64,000 nt of DNA from Streptomyces sp. NBC_01439. GTDB taxonomy: Bacteria > Actinomycetota > Actinomycetes > Streptomycetales > Streptomycetaceae. A model generated the notes under the pieces. That model did not search any database. It had not been told where the DNA came from and worked only from the letters and a program-made list of their open reading frames with translations. The translations under genes were made by a program, and so were the position numbers. The DNA lies in NCBI RefSeq assembly GCF_036227605.1, contig NZ_CP109487.1, forward strand, positions 6,013,501-6,077,500. The letters run 5' to 3'. Shown here piece after piece: positions 43,882 to 51,716 of this stretch. Numbering within the stretch: position 1 is the first letter of the stretch; each line of letters starts with the position of its first letter.

Positions 43882-45695
43882 TCGACCGTTACCGACTTCG
43901 CCAGGTTGCGCGGCTTGTCGATGTCCCGGCCCATGGCCAGGGCCGTGTGGTACGCGAGCAACTGGAGCGGGATGCCCATCAGGATCGGGTCCAGCTCGTC
44001 CTCGTTCTTCGGCACCACGATGGTGTGGTCCGCCTTCTCCTGCTCGCGGTGGGCGACCGCCAGGATCCGGCCGCTGCGGGCCTTGATCTCCTCCAGCGCC
44101 GCGCGGTTCTTCTCCAGCAGGTCGTCGTCCGGGACGATCGCGACCGTCGGCAGCGAGGGCTCGATCAGCGCCAGCGGACCGTGCTTGAGCTCGGAGGCGG
44201 GGTAGGCCTCGGCGTGGATGTAGGAGATCTCCTTCAGCTTGAGGGAGGCCTCCAGCGCCACCGGGTAGCCACGGACCCGACCGATGAACATCATCGACTT
44301 GGCCTCGGCGTACTCGGCCGCCAGCTTCTTGATGTCCTCTTCGCCCTCGAGGATCTCCTGGATCTGCGCGGGCAGCTTGCGCAGGCCCTCGATGATCCGC
44401 TTGCCGTCGGTGACCGAGAGGTCGCGGATGCGGCCGAGGTGCACGGCGAGCAGCGCGAAGGCCACGACCGTGTTGGTGAAGCACTTGGTGGAGACGACGC
44501 AGACCTCGGGGCCGGCGTGCACGTACACGCCGCCGTCGGCCTCGCGGGCGATCGCGGAGCCGACCACGTTGACCACGCCGAGGACGCGGGCGCCCTTGCG
44601 CTTGAGCTCCTGCACCGCCGCGAGGACGTCGTACGTCTCACCGGACTGGGAGACCGCGATGTAGAGGGTGTCGGGGTCCACGACCGGGTTGCGGTAGCGG
44701 AACTCGGAGGCCGGCTCGGCGTCCGCGGGGATCCGGGCCATGCCCTCGATGAGGCCGGCGCCGATGAGGCCCGCGTGGTACGAGGTGCCGCAGCCCAGGA
44801 TCTTGACCCGGCGGATGCCGCGCGCCTCGCGCGGGTCCAGGTTCAGGCCGCCCAGGTGCACGGTGCTGAAGCGGTCGTCGATCCGGCCGCGCAGCACGCG
44901 GTCGACCGCGTCGGGCTGCTCGGAGATCTCCTTGTGCATGTAGGTGTCGTGACCGCCCATGTCGTACGAGGCGGCCTCCCACTCCACGGTCTCCGGGGTG
45001 GCGTTGGTCGTCGTGCCGGAGGTCGTGTAGGTGCGGAAGTCGTCGGCCTTGATGGTGGCCATCTCGCCGTCGCCGAGGGTCACGACCTGGCGGGTGTGGG
45101 CGACCAGCGCGGCGACGTCCGAGGCGACGAACATCTCCTTCTCGCCGATGCCGAGGACCACGGGGGAGCCGTTGCGGGCGACGACGATGCGGTCGGCGAA
45201 GTCGGCGTGCATGACGGCGATGCCGTAGGTGCCGTCGATGACCTTCAGCGCCTCGCGGACCTTCTCCTCCAGGGAGTCGGCCTCGGAGCGGGCGATCAGG
45301 TGGACGATGACCTCGGTGTCGGTCTCCGAGACGAAGACGACGCCCTCGGCCTCGAGCTTGGCGCGCAGCTCGGAGCAGTTGTCGACGATGCCGTTGTGGA
45401 CGACGGCGACCTTGTTCTCCGGGTCCAGGTGCGGGTGGGAGTTGATGTCGCTCGGGGCGCCGTGCGTGGCCCAGCGGGTGTGGGCGATGCCGGTGGTGCC
45501 GGCGAAGCGCTTGGGAACGCGGGACTCCAGCTCGCGGACGCGGCCCTTGGCCTTGACGACCTTCAGGGCCGGGGCCTTCGGGGTGTTGACCACGATGCCC
45601 GCGGAGTCGTATCCGCGGTATTCCAGCCGTGCCAGGCCCTCCAGCAGCAGCGGTGCCACGTCACGCTTGCCGATGTAACCGACGATTCCACACAT
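43878..45695 (-). CDS. glmS: glutamine-fructose-6-phosphate aminotransferase (isomerizing)
   Basis: A 605-residue enzyme that makes glucosamine-6-phosphate, the first step towards UDP-GlcNAc for peptidoglycan. The N-terminal glutaminase begins MCGIVGYIG with nucleophile Cys2, and includes HTRWATHGAPSDINSHPH. Two sugar isomerase domains follow, with GCGTSYHAGLIG, SQSGETYDVLAAV, AEAYPASELKHGPLAL and the C-terminal decapeptide region LAKSVTVE. The product glucosamine-6-phosphate is also the ligand of DasR, linking it to the chitin genes. Its TGA stop lies within the last bases of the TnpB element, yet the C-terminus is intact. No glmS riboswitch is seen upstream, as expected in Streptomyces. Confidence 0.97.
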   Translation of the reverse strand: MCGIVGYIGKRDVAPLLLEGLARLEYRGYDSAGIVVNTPKAPALKVVKAKGRVRELESRVPKRFAGTTGIAHTRWATHGAPSDINSHPHLDPENKVAVVHNGIVDNCSELRAKLEAEGVVFVSETDTEVIVHLIARSEADSLEEKVREALKVIDGTYGIAVMHADFADRIVVARNGSPVVLGIGEKEMFVASDVAALVAHTRQVVTLGDGEMATIKADDFRTYTTSGTTTNATPETVEWEAASYDMGGHDTYMHKEISEQPDAVDRVLRGRIDDRFSTVHLGGLNLDPREARGIRRVKILGCGTSYHAGLIGAGLIEGMARIPADAEPASEFRYRNPVVDPDTLYIAVSQSGETYDVLAAVQELKRKGARVLGVVNVVGSAIAREADGGVYVHAGPEVCVVSTKCFTNTVVAFALLAVHLGRIRDLSVTDGKRIIEGLRKLPAQIQEILEGEEDIKKLAAEYAEAKSMMFIGRVRGYPVALEASLKLKEISYIHAEAYPASELKHGPLALIEPSLPTVAIVPDDDLLEKNRAALEEIKARSGRILAVAHREQEKADHTIVVPKNEDELDPILMGIPLQLLAYHTALAMGRDIDKPRNLAKSVTVE

Positions 45696-45760
45696 ACGGT
45701 TTTGCCCCTCCTGAAGTTCGGTTCCGTGCTCGTCCGGTGCCGCGTGCGGCGGCCGCCGGC

Positions 45761-46036
45761 TCAGCCGTAGACGATGCGGCGCAACTGCCGGAGCGAGAGC
45801 TCCGGCGGCGCCACTGCGCGGTGCGGCAGCTCGGCCGCGATCCGCTCGAAGATCTCCGTGTTCACCGCTCCGCCGGACTGCAGTTCCCGGTGGCGGCGGC
45901 GGACGAACTCCTCGGTCGTCTCGTCGAAGTAGGCGAGCACGTCCAGTACCACCCGGGCCGCCTCGCCGCGCTGGAGCGCGGTGCTGCGCACCAGGTGGTC
46001 GACGAGGTCGTCATGCGACGGGCGGCGATCGAGCAC
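45761..46036 (-). CDS. small conserved hypothetical protein upstream of glmS
   Basis: A 91-residue helical protein (HDDLVDHLVRSTALQRGEAARVVLDVLAYFDETTEEFVRRRHRELQ ... then LSLRQLRRIVYG). From memory a protein of this type lies beside glmS and hexA in S. coelicolor; function unknown. It lies 65 bp upstream of glmS on the same strand, so the two may form an operon. The start at 46036 (GTG) is divergent from hexA, with a DasR-like site in the shared gap. Confidence 0.75.
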   Translation of the reverse strand: MLDRRPSHDDLVDHLVRSTALQRGEAARVVLDVLAYFDETTEEFVRRRHRELQSGGAVNTEIFERIAAELPHRAVAPPELSLRQLRRIVYG

Positions 46037-46101
46037 TCGTAGATATTGGCGGCTAATGGCGATGAACGCAAAGATCCTGCCCGATTCCGGGCAGGATCGG
46101 G

Positions 46102-46115
46102 CTGGTCTGGACCAG
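46102..46115. promoter_or_regulatory. DasR-like operator upstream of hexA
   Basis: CTGGTCTGGACCAG is a near-perfect palindrome that matches the dre consensus CTGGTCTAGACCAG at 13 of 14 bases. It lies about 94 bases before the hexA start and 66 bases before the divergent small gene. DasR control of hexA, and possibly of the glmS side, is likely. Confidence 0.85.
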
Positions 46116-46208
46116 TGGGGTGCTCGGTGTGCCCCCCTTCGGATGATTTCCGGCCGCCCCGGATTCGCTCACCGGACGGGACGGCCCGCTTGGCCTATAC
46201 CTGTGCGC

Positions 46209-47801
46209 ATGAGAGTCCTGCGACGCACGCTCGGCACCCTCCTCGCCTTCGCCGCGGCCCCGGCCCTGGTCTCGGCCTGCACCTCCGCCCACGGTGACGA
46301 CGCCAGGCCCGGGGACGACCCGCCGGTCGCCCTCGCCCCCTTCGAACGGCTGCTGCCCGTGCCCCTTTCCGCGCACGCCGAAGGCCCCGGGTACTCCTTC
46401 GGTGCGGGGACGGTCATCCGTACCGGCCGGGGCCCGGACGAGGAGGTCCGCCGGGTGGGCGAGCTCCTGGCCGAGCAGCTGCGCGGCCCGAGCGGGCTGC
46501 CGCTGCCGGTGGTCGACGGGGCGCAGGGGGACGGGATCCGGCTCCGGATCGACGAGGGGGCGCAGGGGGTGGGCGAGGAGGGGTACCGGCTGGAGTCAGA
46601 CCCGACCGGGGTCACCCTCACCGCGCGGACCCCGGCCGGGCTCTTCCACGCGGGGCAGACGCTGCGCCAGCTGGTGCCGGTGGCGGGTCCCGGCACGGTG
46701 CCGGGCGGGACGGTCACCGACCGGCCGCGCTTCGCGTACCGGGGGGCCATGGTCGACATCGCGCGCCACCACTTCTCGGTGGACCAGGTGAAGAGGTACG
46801 TGGACCAGCTCGCCCAGTACAAGGTCAACACCCTGCACCTGCACCTGACCGACGACCAGGGGTGGCGCCTGGCGATCGACTCCTGGCCGCGACTGGCGGA
46901 GTACGGGGGCGGCAGCGAGGTCGGTGGCGGGCCCGGCGGCCACTGGACGAAGGACGAGTACCGGGAGCTGGTGGACTACGCGGGGCAGCGGTACGTCGAC
47001 GTGGTCCCCGAGATCGACATGCCGGGGCACGTGAACGCGGCGCTCGCCTCCTACGCCGAGCTGAACTGCGACGGGAAGGCCCCGGAGCGGTACACCGGCG
47101 TCAAGGTGGGCTTCAGCTCCCTGTGCGTGGCCGAGGAGCGGACGTACGAGTTCATCGACGAGGTCCTCGGGGAGCTGGCGGAGCTCACCCCGGGCCGCTA
47201 CCTGCACATCGGCGGCGACGAGGCGCACGCGACGCCGGCGGCGGACTACGCGGCCTTCATGGACCGGGCGCAGGCGGTGGTGGGGAAGTACGGCAAGACG
47301 GTCGTGGCCTGGCACCAGCTGGCGGCGGCCCGCCCGGCCCGGGGGGCGGTGCTCCAGTACTGGGGCCACGACAAGACCGCGGCCGCGGACAAGGCGGCCG
47401 TGGTGGCGGCGGCGAAGGCGGGGCACCCGCTGATCCTGTCGCCGGCGGACCGGCTCTACCTGGACATGAAGTACGACCCGGCGACGAAGCCGGGCCTGGC
47501 CTGGGCGGGGTACGTCCCGGTGCGCCGCGCCTACTCCTGGGACCCGGGGGCGTACCTGGCCGGGGTCCCCGAGTCGGCGGTCCTGGGCGTGGAGGCCCCG
47601 TTGTGGACGGAGACCGTCGCGACGCGCGGCGACTGGGAGCTGCTGGCCTTCCCGCGGGTGTTGGGCCTGGCCGAACTGGGCTGGTCGCCGGCGGCCGCGC
47701 TCGACTGGACCTCCTACGGCCGCCGGCTGGCGGCGCAGGCGCCCCGGCTGGAGGCACAGGACATCGGCTTCTTCCGGGCGCCGGACGTGCCGTGGACGTA
47801 G
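46209..47801 (+). CDS. hexA: GH20 beta-N-acetylhexosaminidase HexA (lipoprotein-type)
   Basis: A 530-residue exported enzyme that releases N-acetylglucosamine from chitobiose and longer oligomers. The signal ends in a lipobox-like VSAC with Cys24, so membrane anchoring is probable. A GH20b-like N-domain (about 40-165) precedes the catalytic barrel: FAYRGAMVDIARHHF, LHLHLTDDQGWRLAIDSWP, VVPEIDMPGHVNAAL and the catalytic Asp337-Glu338 in IGGDEAH. ATG 46209 follows a weak ribosome site. The DasR-like operator upstream links it with the chitinase at 3253. The position matches S. coelicolor hexA (SCO2786, from memory). Confidence 0.94.
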   Translation: MRVLRRTLGTLLAFAAAPALVSACTSAHGDDARPGDDPPVALAPFERLLPVPLSAHAEGPGYSFGAGTVIRTGRGPDEEVRRVGELLAEQLRGPSGLPLPVVDGAQGDGIRLRIDEGAQGVGEEGYRLESDPTGVTLTARTPAGLFHAGQTLRQLVPVAGPGTVPGGTVTDRPRFAYRGAMVDIARHHFSVDQVKRYVDQLAQYKVNTLHLHLTDDQGWRLAIDSWPRLAEYGGGSEVGGGPGGHWTKDEYRELVDYAGQRYVDVVPEIDMPGHVNAALASYAELNCDGKAPERYTGVKVGFSSLCVAEERTYEFIDEVLGELAELTPGRYLHIGGDEAHATPAADYAAFMDRAQAVVGKYGKTVVAWHQLAAARPARGAVLQYWGHDKTAAADKAAVVAAAKAGHPLILSPADRLYLDMKYDPATKPGLAWAGYVPVRRAYSWDPGAYLAGVPESAVLGVEAPLWTETVATRGDWELLAFPRVLGLAELGWSPAAALDWTSYGRRLAAQAPRLEAQDIGFFRAPDVPWT

Positions 47802-47850
47802 TCCCTCGGTCCGCGTCGGCTGACGCGCCGGCGGTCCGGCGCGTCGGCCG

Positions 47851-48036
47851 CTACGGCCGTGCCCGCCAGACCAAGGCCTGGGCGACGACGATGTGTTCAC
47901 CGTTGAAGGTGATGGCGGGGCCTTCGTGTGGTTCGTAGCCGAGGCCGATCGCTTCGCTCACACGTTGGCAGAACGTCGCGTCGTCCCGGCCGGTCAGAAC
48001 TCGGTAGACGGGCAATCCTTCTGGTGGTGTGCTCAT
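47851..48036 (-). CDS. DUF1737-like small protein
   Basis: A 61-residue protein with the pattern YRVLTGRDDATFCQRVSEAI, then GYEPHEGPAITFNGEHIVVAQALVW, which matches the DUF1737 family (usually ~60-70 residues; function unknown). ATG 48036 is on the minus strand, in a stretch where two other plus-strand frames are only shadows. It converges with hexA. It lies 85 bp downstream of the methyltransferase gene, on the same strand, and could be read with that operon. Confidence 0.82.
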   Translation of the reverse strand: MSTPPEGLPVYRVLTGRDDATFCQRVSEAIGLGYEPHEGPAITFNGEHIVVAQALVWRARP

Positions 48037-48121
48037 GAGGAAGAGGATGCCCTGCCGGCCGGGGCCGAAGCGGCGGTCCCCGGAGGAAACCGGTGGACCG
48101 CCGCGGGCGACCGGAGCCGGG

Positions 48122-49234
48122 TCAGGAAGTCTGCTTCCCGCCCGCCGGCTTCCGGAACAGGAGCATCGTCGAAGATCCGAACGCCTCGGTGTTGGTGTGC
48201 GTACTGCTCACCAGGTCGAAGCCGTGCCGAGTGATCTCCTCGGCCAGGGCGCCACCGGACCGTTCCGAGAAGGGCAGCACCTCCAGGCCGATCTCCTTCT
48301 CGGAGTCCGCGACCCGAATCCTCCTGGAGATCACGTTCCCCGGAACGAGGTCGCCGGCTATCTCCGTGTAGTCCGGAATGGAGAAGAAGCCCTTCCCCCA
48401 TTCGCTCGCGCAGTGGTCCACGATGAAGTGGCCGCCCGGGCGAAGGATGTCGTGGACGCGGGAGATGTGCTGTGCGCGCTGCTCCTCCTCGACGAGCATG
48501 TGCAGGCAGCCCATGTTCATGGCGAGATCGAAGGCGTTGTCGTCGAAGCCGCGCAGATGGATGACGTCGCGCTCCACGAACCCGGAGGCATCCAGGTTCG
48601 CGGCGGCGGCCCGCTCGCGCGCGCGGGCCAGAGCGGAGTGCGACACGTCGACCGAGACGACGTCGTGTCCCTGCGACAGCAGGTACAAGGAGTCGCGGCC
48701 TTCGCCGCATCCCAGGTCGATGATCTGTCCGGAGAAGAGGTCCGGGCGTTCGTCGATCATCTGGAGGAGCGAGGCGTTGGGATCCTCCGACTCCCACAAC
48801 TGGGCGCCGTTCTCGTACACGGTCCGGTAGCGGTCTTCGTAGCCGAAGTAGTAGTCGCCGATCGTGGCGACGATGCTCCGTACGTCGTCGGTGGTGGGCG
48901 AGAACTCCACCGGTGAGACGGTGAGGTCCGCATCCGCACCCAGCACCGTGAGCACGGTGTCGTCGAGCAGCCCGATCGCCAGAAGGTACTGGGACTCGTC
49001 GCACTCGACCGCTTCGCCGACGCCGAAGGGCGAACAACACTCTTTCAGTGCGTCCAGTGTCAGGGCGCCGGCCTTCTCACAGGTGAATATGGCTGCTCGT
49101 CCCCGGGTCACCTTGGCGGCGAAGCCGGCCGAGCCGTCCAGCTGCCACACGGTGGCGGTGTCGGCGAGTTTGATCTCGGTCAGGTTCAGACCGTCGGGTG
49201 CCGTTTCGTCGAGGATCGCTCGGTAGAGACTCAT
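48122..49234 (-). CDS. SAM-dependent methyltransferase with unusual N-terminal domain
   Basis: A 370-residue protein, last gene of a four-gene operon. The C-terminal class I methyltransferase domain (about 175-330) shows motif I IIDLGCGEGRDSLYLLSQG, motif II VVSVDVSHSAL, NAFDLAMNMGCLHML and an ILRPGGHFIVDH post motif. The N-terminal ~120 residues (NLTEIKLADTATVWQLDGS ... CSPFGVGEAVECDES) match nothing I know and may be the substrate-recognition part. ATG 49234 overlaps the TPR gene stop (ATGA), giving coupled translation. It is soluble. Its likely role is methylating the product of the ATP-grasp ligase; this is inference from operon context. Confidence 0.85.
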   Translation of the reverse strand: MSLYRAILDETAPDGLNLTEIKLADTATVWQLDGSAGFAAKVTRGRAAIFTCEKAGALTLDALKECCSPFGVGEAVECDESQYLLAIGLLDDTVLTVLGADADLTVSPVEFSPTTDDVRSIVATIGDYYFGYEDRYRTVYENGAQLWESEDPNASLLQMIDERPDLFSGQIIDLGCGEGRDSLYLLSQGHDVVSVDVSHSALARARERAAAANLDASGFVERDVIHLRGFDDNAFDLAMNMGCLHMLVEEEQRAQHISRVHDILRPGGHFIVDHCASEWGKGFFSIPDYTEIAGDLVPGNVISRRIRVADSEKEIGLEVLPFSERSGGALAEEITRHGFDLVSSTHTNTEAFGSSTMLLFRKPAGGKQTS

Positions 49235-50568
49235 GTGTGTTCCCCCTGTGTGTGGTTCTCGGATGTGCGCAGAGCCGCCAGACGGGCTTCGTACTCCTGG
49301 AGTACGGGGCTTCGATGGCGGAAGATCCTGCCGGAGTCGCGAAAGTGTTGTGCGACCTCGTGGTCGTGGGAGCGAAGGGCGGCTTCGATCCCGGTGAGTT
49401 CGATGACGTCGCGCTGGGCGTTGCTGCCGCCCATCGGGAAGGACCGCTGGAAGGATCTGGCCAGTCGGGCCGCGGCATCGGCGTAGTCGCCGGTCGTGAA
49501 GGACCGGAACCCGAGGAATATGTCGACCATTTCCTCGGGCACTTCCTTGCCGCGCGCTCGGACCGCCTCCAGGAGGGAGTCGGCACGGCCGTACTCTCCG
49601 ACCTGGCAGTAGGTGATGTAGGCGTGGAAGTCGTTGAAGAGGTACCAGTTCTCCTCCAGGTAGGGCTTCCAGTCCTGGAAGAGCGACTGCCAGTAGGCGG
49701 AGAGGTCGAGCGACGGCTTGACGAGGGCGAGACGCCACAGCAGCGTGACGGCGTCCAGGTCCTCAGCCGAGCGCAGTGACGTCTTTCGGCGTATGCCGAT
49801 GCGGTAGCAGGCCAGTACGTCCTGGATGTTGTCCGCGTAGAGCTCGAACAACGCGTAGTGCCACCAGATGTGGATGCGCATGGGGGTCGAGCCGTCCCTG
49901 CCGCGCATGTACTCCTGGATGTAGCGGGCCCCCTCCTCGTGGCGCCCCGTCTCGTAGAGGCAGTGCACCATCGCGTGCATCGCGTAGACGTCGTCGGGGT
50001 TCAGTTCCAGTGCGAGGCGCGAGCGTTCGATCGCCGTGTCGATCAGACCGTTCTCCTCGAGTGCGAACCCGTGCAGGCCGTGCAGGTAGCCGATGACCGG
50101 GTCATCGGCCGCAAAGGCCGGGACAGTCTCGGCTATCGACGCGAGCATGTGCGGTGCGTCGCCGAGGTAGAAGTCCAGCGCGTGAACGGTGAAGATCGAC
50201 ACGGCATCACCCGGATGCGCGTCGACGATGGTCTGGAAGCCGTTCCGGGCGGCGACCAGATCCCCGGCGGTCCAGAATTCGATGGCGGAGAGCATCGCCC
50301 TGGTCCGCGCCTCGGTCGGTCCGGTCTCGGCGAGGGAGGCGCAGATCGTCGCGGCCTCCATGACCGCCGGGCGCTCCATGGAGCACAGCAGGTCCACGGC
50401 GAGCACGAGTTGGACTGCCACGGGTGGTGTGGACCGGGCGGACGGACGACATCGGTCGTGGTCCAGTTTCATCGAGACCAGTTGGATGATCGCGCTCTCG
50501 ACGAACTCCATGTCCGAGGGCCGTTCGACAAGATGAGGAACGCCCCGGGAATCGGTGAGAACGCTCAT
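49231..50568 (-). CDS. TPR protein resembling TTC38 family
   Basis: A 445-residue helical-repeat protein. It contains TPR-like units (FAAGDLxAARNGFQ-type, NPDDVYAMHAMVHCLYETGRHEEG, HIWWHYALFELYADNIQDVLACYR). The WWHYALFEL block and the preceding HAxxH pattern are typical of the TTC38 family, known mainly from eukaryotes and some bacteria, with unknown biochemical role. ATG 50568 overlaps the MFS stop (ATGA) and its own stop overlaps the methyltransferase start. It has no signal peptide. It may be a scaffold or a non-obvious enzyme in the pathway. Conserved His and Trp positions are worth testing as active-site candidates. Confidence 0.82.
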   Translation of the reverse strand: MSVLTDSRGVPHLVERPSDMEFVESAIIQLVSMKLDHDRCRPSARSTPPVAVQLVLAVDLLCSMERPAVMEAATICASLAETGPTEARTRAMLSAIEFWTAGDLVAARNGFQTIVDAHPGDAVSIFTVHALDFYLGDAPHMLASIAETVPAFAADDPVIGYLHGLHGFALEENGLIDTAIERSRLALELNPDDVYAMHAMVHCLYETGRHEEGARYIQEYMRGRDGSTPMRIHIWWHYALFELYADNIQDVLACYRIGIRRKTSLRSAEDLDAVTLLWRLALVKPSLDLSAYWQSLFQDWKPYLEENWYLFNDFHAYITYCQVGEYGRADSLLEAVRARGKEVPEEMVDIFLGFRSFTTGDYADAAARLARSFQRSFPMGGSNAQRDVIELTGIEAALRSHDHEVAQHFRDSGRIFRHRSPVLQEYEARLAALRTSENHTQGEHT

Positions 50569-51716
50569 GTGTACACCTCGGTTGTGCTGGGTCGGCTGCT
50601 TTGGGCCTTGCGTATTCGGTGGAACGACAGAACGAGCAGCAGCGTCAGTGCGAACGGAGCCAGCCAGATCTGGGAGGAGACGAACCGTCCGCCCGCCAGG
50701 ACGACGGCCAGCAGTACGAGGGAGCAGGCGTTCGCGTTCGCCACGATCGCACCGACCTGTCGCGGCGAGAAGACCGATGCCGCTTCCGCGCGCAGGATCA
50801 CCCGCAGGGAGCCGAAGGCCCATCCGAGGGCGAAGATGGCGACCATCTGCGGCACCCCGAAGCCCGGGAGGAGGAGCCAGATCGCCATCGCCGCGGTCAC
50901 GGCGCCGACGGCTCCCACCAGAACCCAACGCACTTCCAGGTTCTTCGTGAGGCGGTGGAGGAGGGTTCCTGCGACAGCCATCCCGATACCGAGAAGCATG
51001 TCCATGATTCCAACGGTGAGCATGCCTTGGTCGTGGGCCAGGGCCTGCAACGGCAGCATGAAGTTGAACGTGCCCAGGACGGGCCAGATGAGCATGAAGG
51101 CCAGGAGGTACAGGGCCTTGAGGTTGCCCGTGCGCTCCGGTAGGGCTTCCTTCCGGGACTCCTCAGTGGCGGCCGCGGTGCGGTGTGATCCCAGACTCAG
51201 GGCCGCGACGCCGGCGAACAGGACGGCGCAGACGACCAGCACCCACTCGGCTCGCATCACGCGTGTGAACAGGGGGGCGAACAGCGGGCCCACCATGAGC
51301 GCGACCTGGTTGACGGTCATGGTCAGCGAGCTGTGCTTGCGCAGGGTGGAGCCATCGAGCCCGGACGCCTCGTCGTTGAACCACACTTCCCAGGTCGACT
51401 CCAGGAAGAAGAAGAAGATCCACAGGACGAAGTTCAGGGCGACCAGCACGTGCACGTGGTCGTAGCCGGCCGCGATCAGGAGCAGTGTCAGGGAGACTCC
51501 GGCGAGCCCTGCGGCGGTCATCCTGGCCCCGCCGGCGATCGGGCTGAAGCGGATCAGCGGCGGAACGAACACGGCGGGCACGAAGGAGAGCGCGGTCGCG
51601 ATGGCGAGTGCGTCGTAGCCTCCCCCCTGCGAGGAGGCGATGTGCCAGTTGAGGAGCAGCAGCACCACTCCGTTGAAGAACCGATAGAAGCCGGAGTAGA
51701 CGGTGTACCGCTTCAC
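50565..51716 (-). CDS. MFS transporter in ATP-grasp operon
   Basis: A 383-residue membrane protein with about 11-12 hydrophobic helices, the first starting YRFFNGVVLLLLNWHIASS. It belongs to the major facilitator superfamily (efflux-type, MFS_1/MFS_3-like), with a short central cytoplasmic loop (TAAATEESRKEALPERTGN). The GTG start at 51716 overlaps the ATP-grasp stop (GTGA); a longer frame upstream is a shadow. It most probably exports the product made by the operon and may give self-protection, as with BacE in bacilysin clusters. Confidence 0.87.
   Translation of the reverse strand: MKRYTVYSGFYRFFNGVVLLLLNWHIASSQGGGYDALAIATALSFVPAVFVPPLIRFSPIAGGARMTAAGLAGVSLTLLLIAAGYDHVHVLVALNFVLWIFFFFLESTWEVWFNDEASGLDGSTLRKHSSLTMTVNQVALMVGPLFAPLFTRVMRAEWVLVVCAVLFAGVAALSLGSHRTAAATEESRKEALPERTGNLKALYLLAFMLIWPVLGTFNFMLPLQALAHDQGMLTVGIMDMLLGIGMAVAGTLLHRLTKNLEVRWVLVGAVGAVTAAMAIWLLLPGFGVPQMVAIFALGWAFGSLRVILRAEAASVFSPRQVGAIVANANACSLVLLAVVLAGGRFVSSQIWLAPFALTLLLVLSFHRIRKAQSSRPSTTEVYT

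Noticed and set aside
45696..45760. glmS ribozyme/riboswitch upstream of glmS
   Set aside because: The gap is only 65 bases and shows no conserved ribozyme core; such elements are not expected in Streptomyces.
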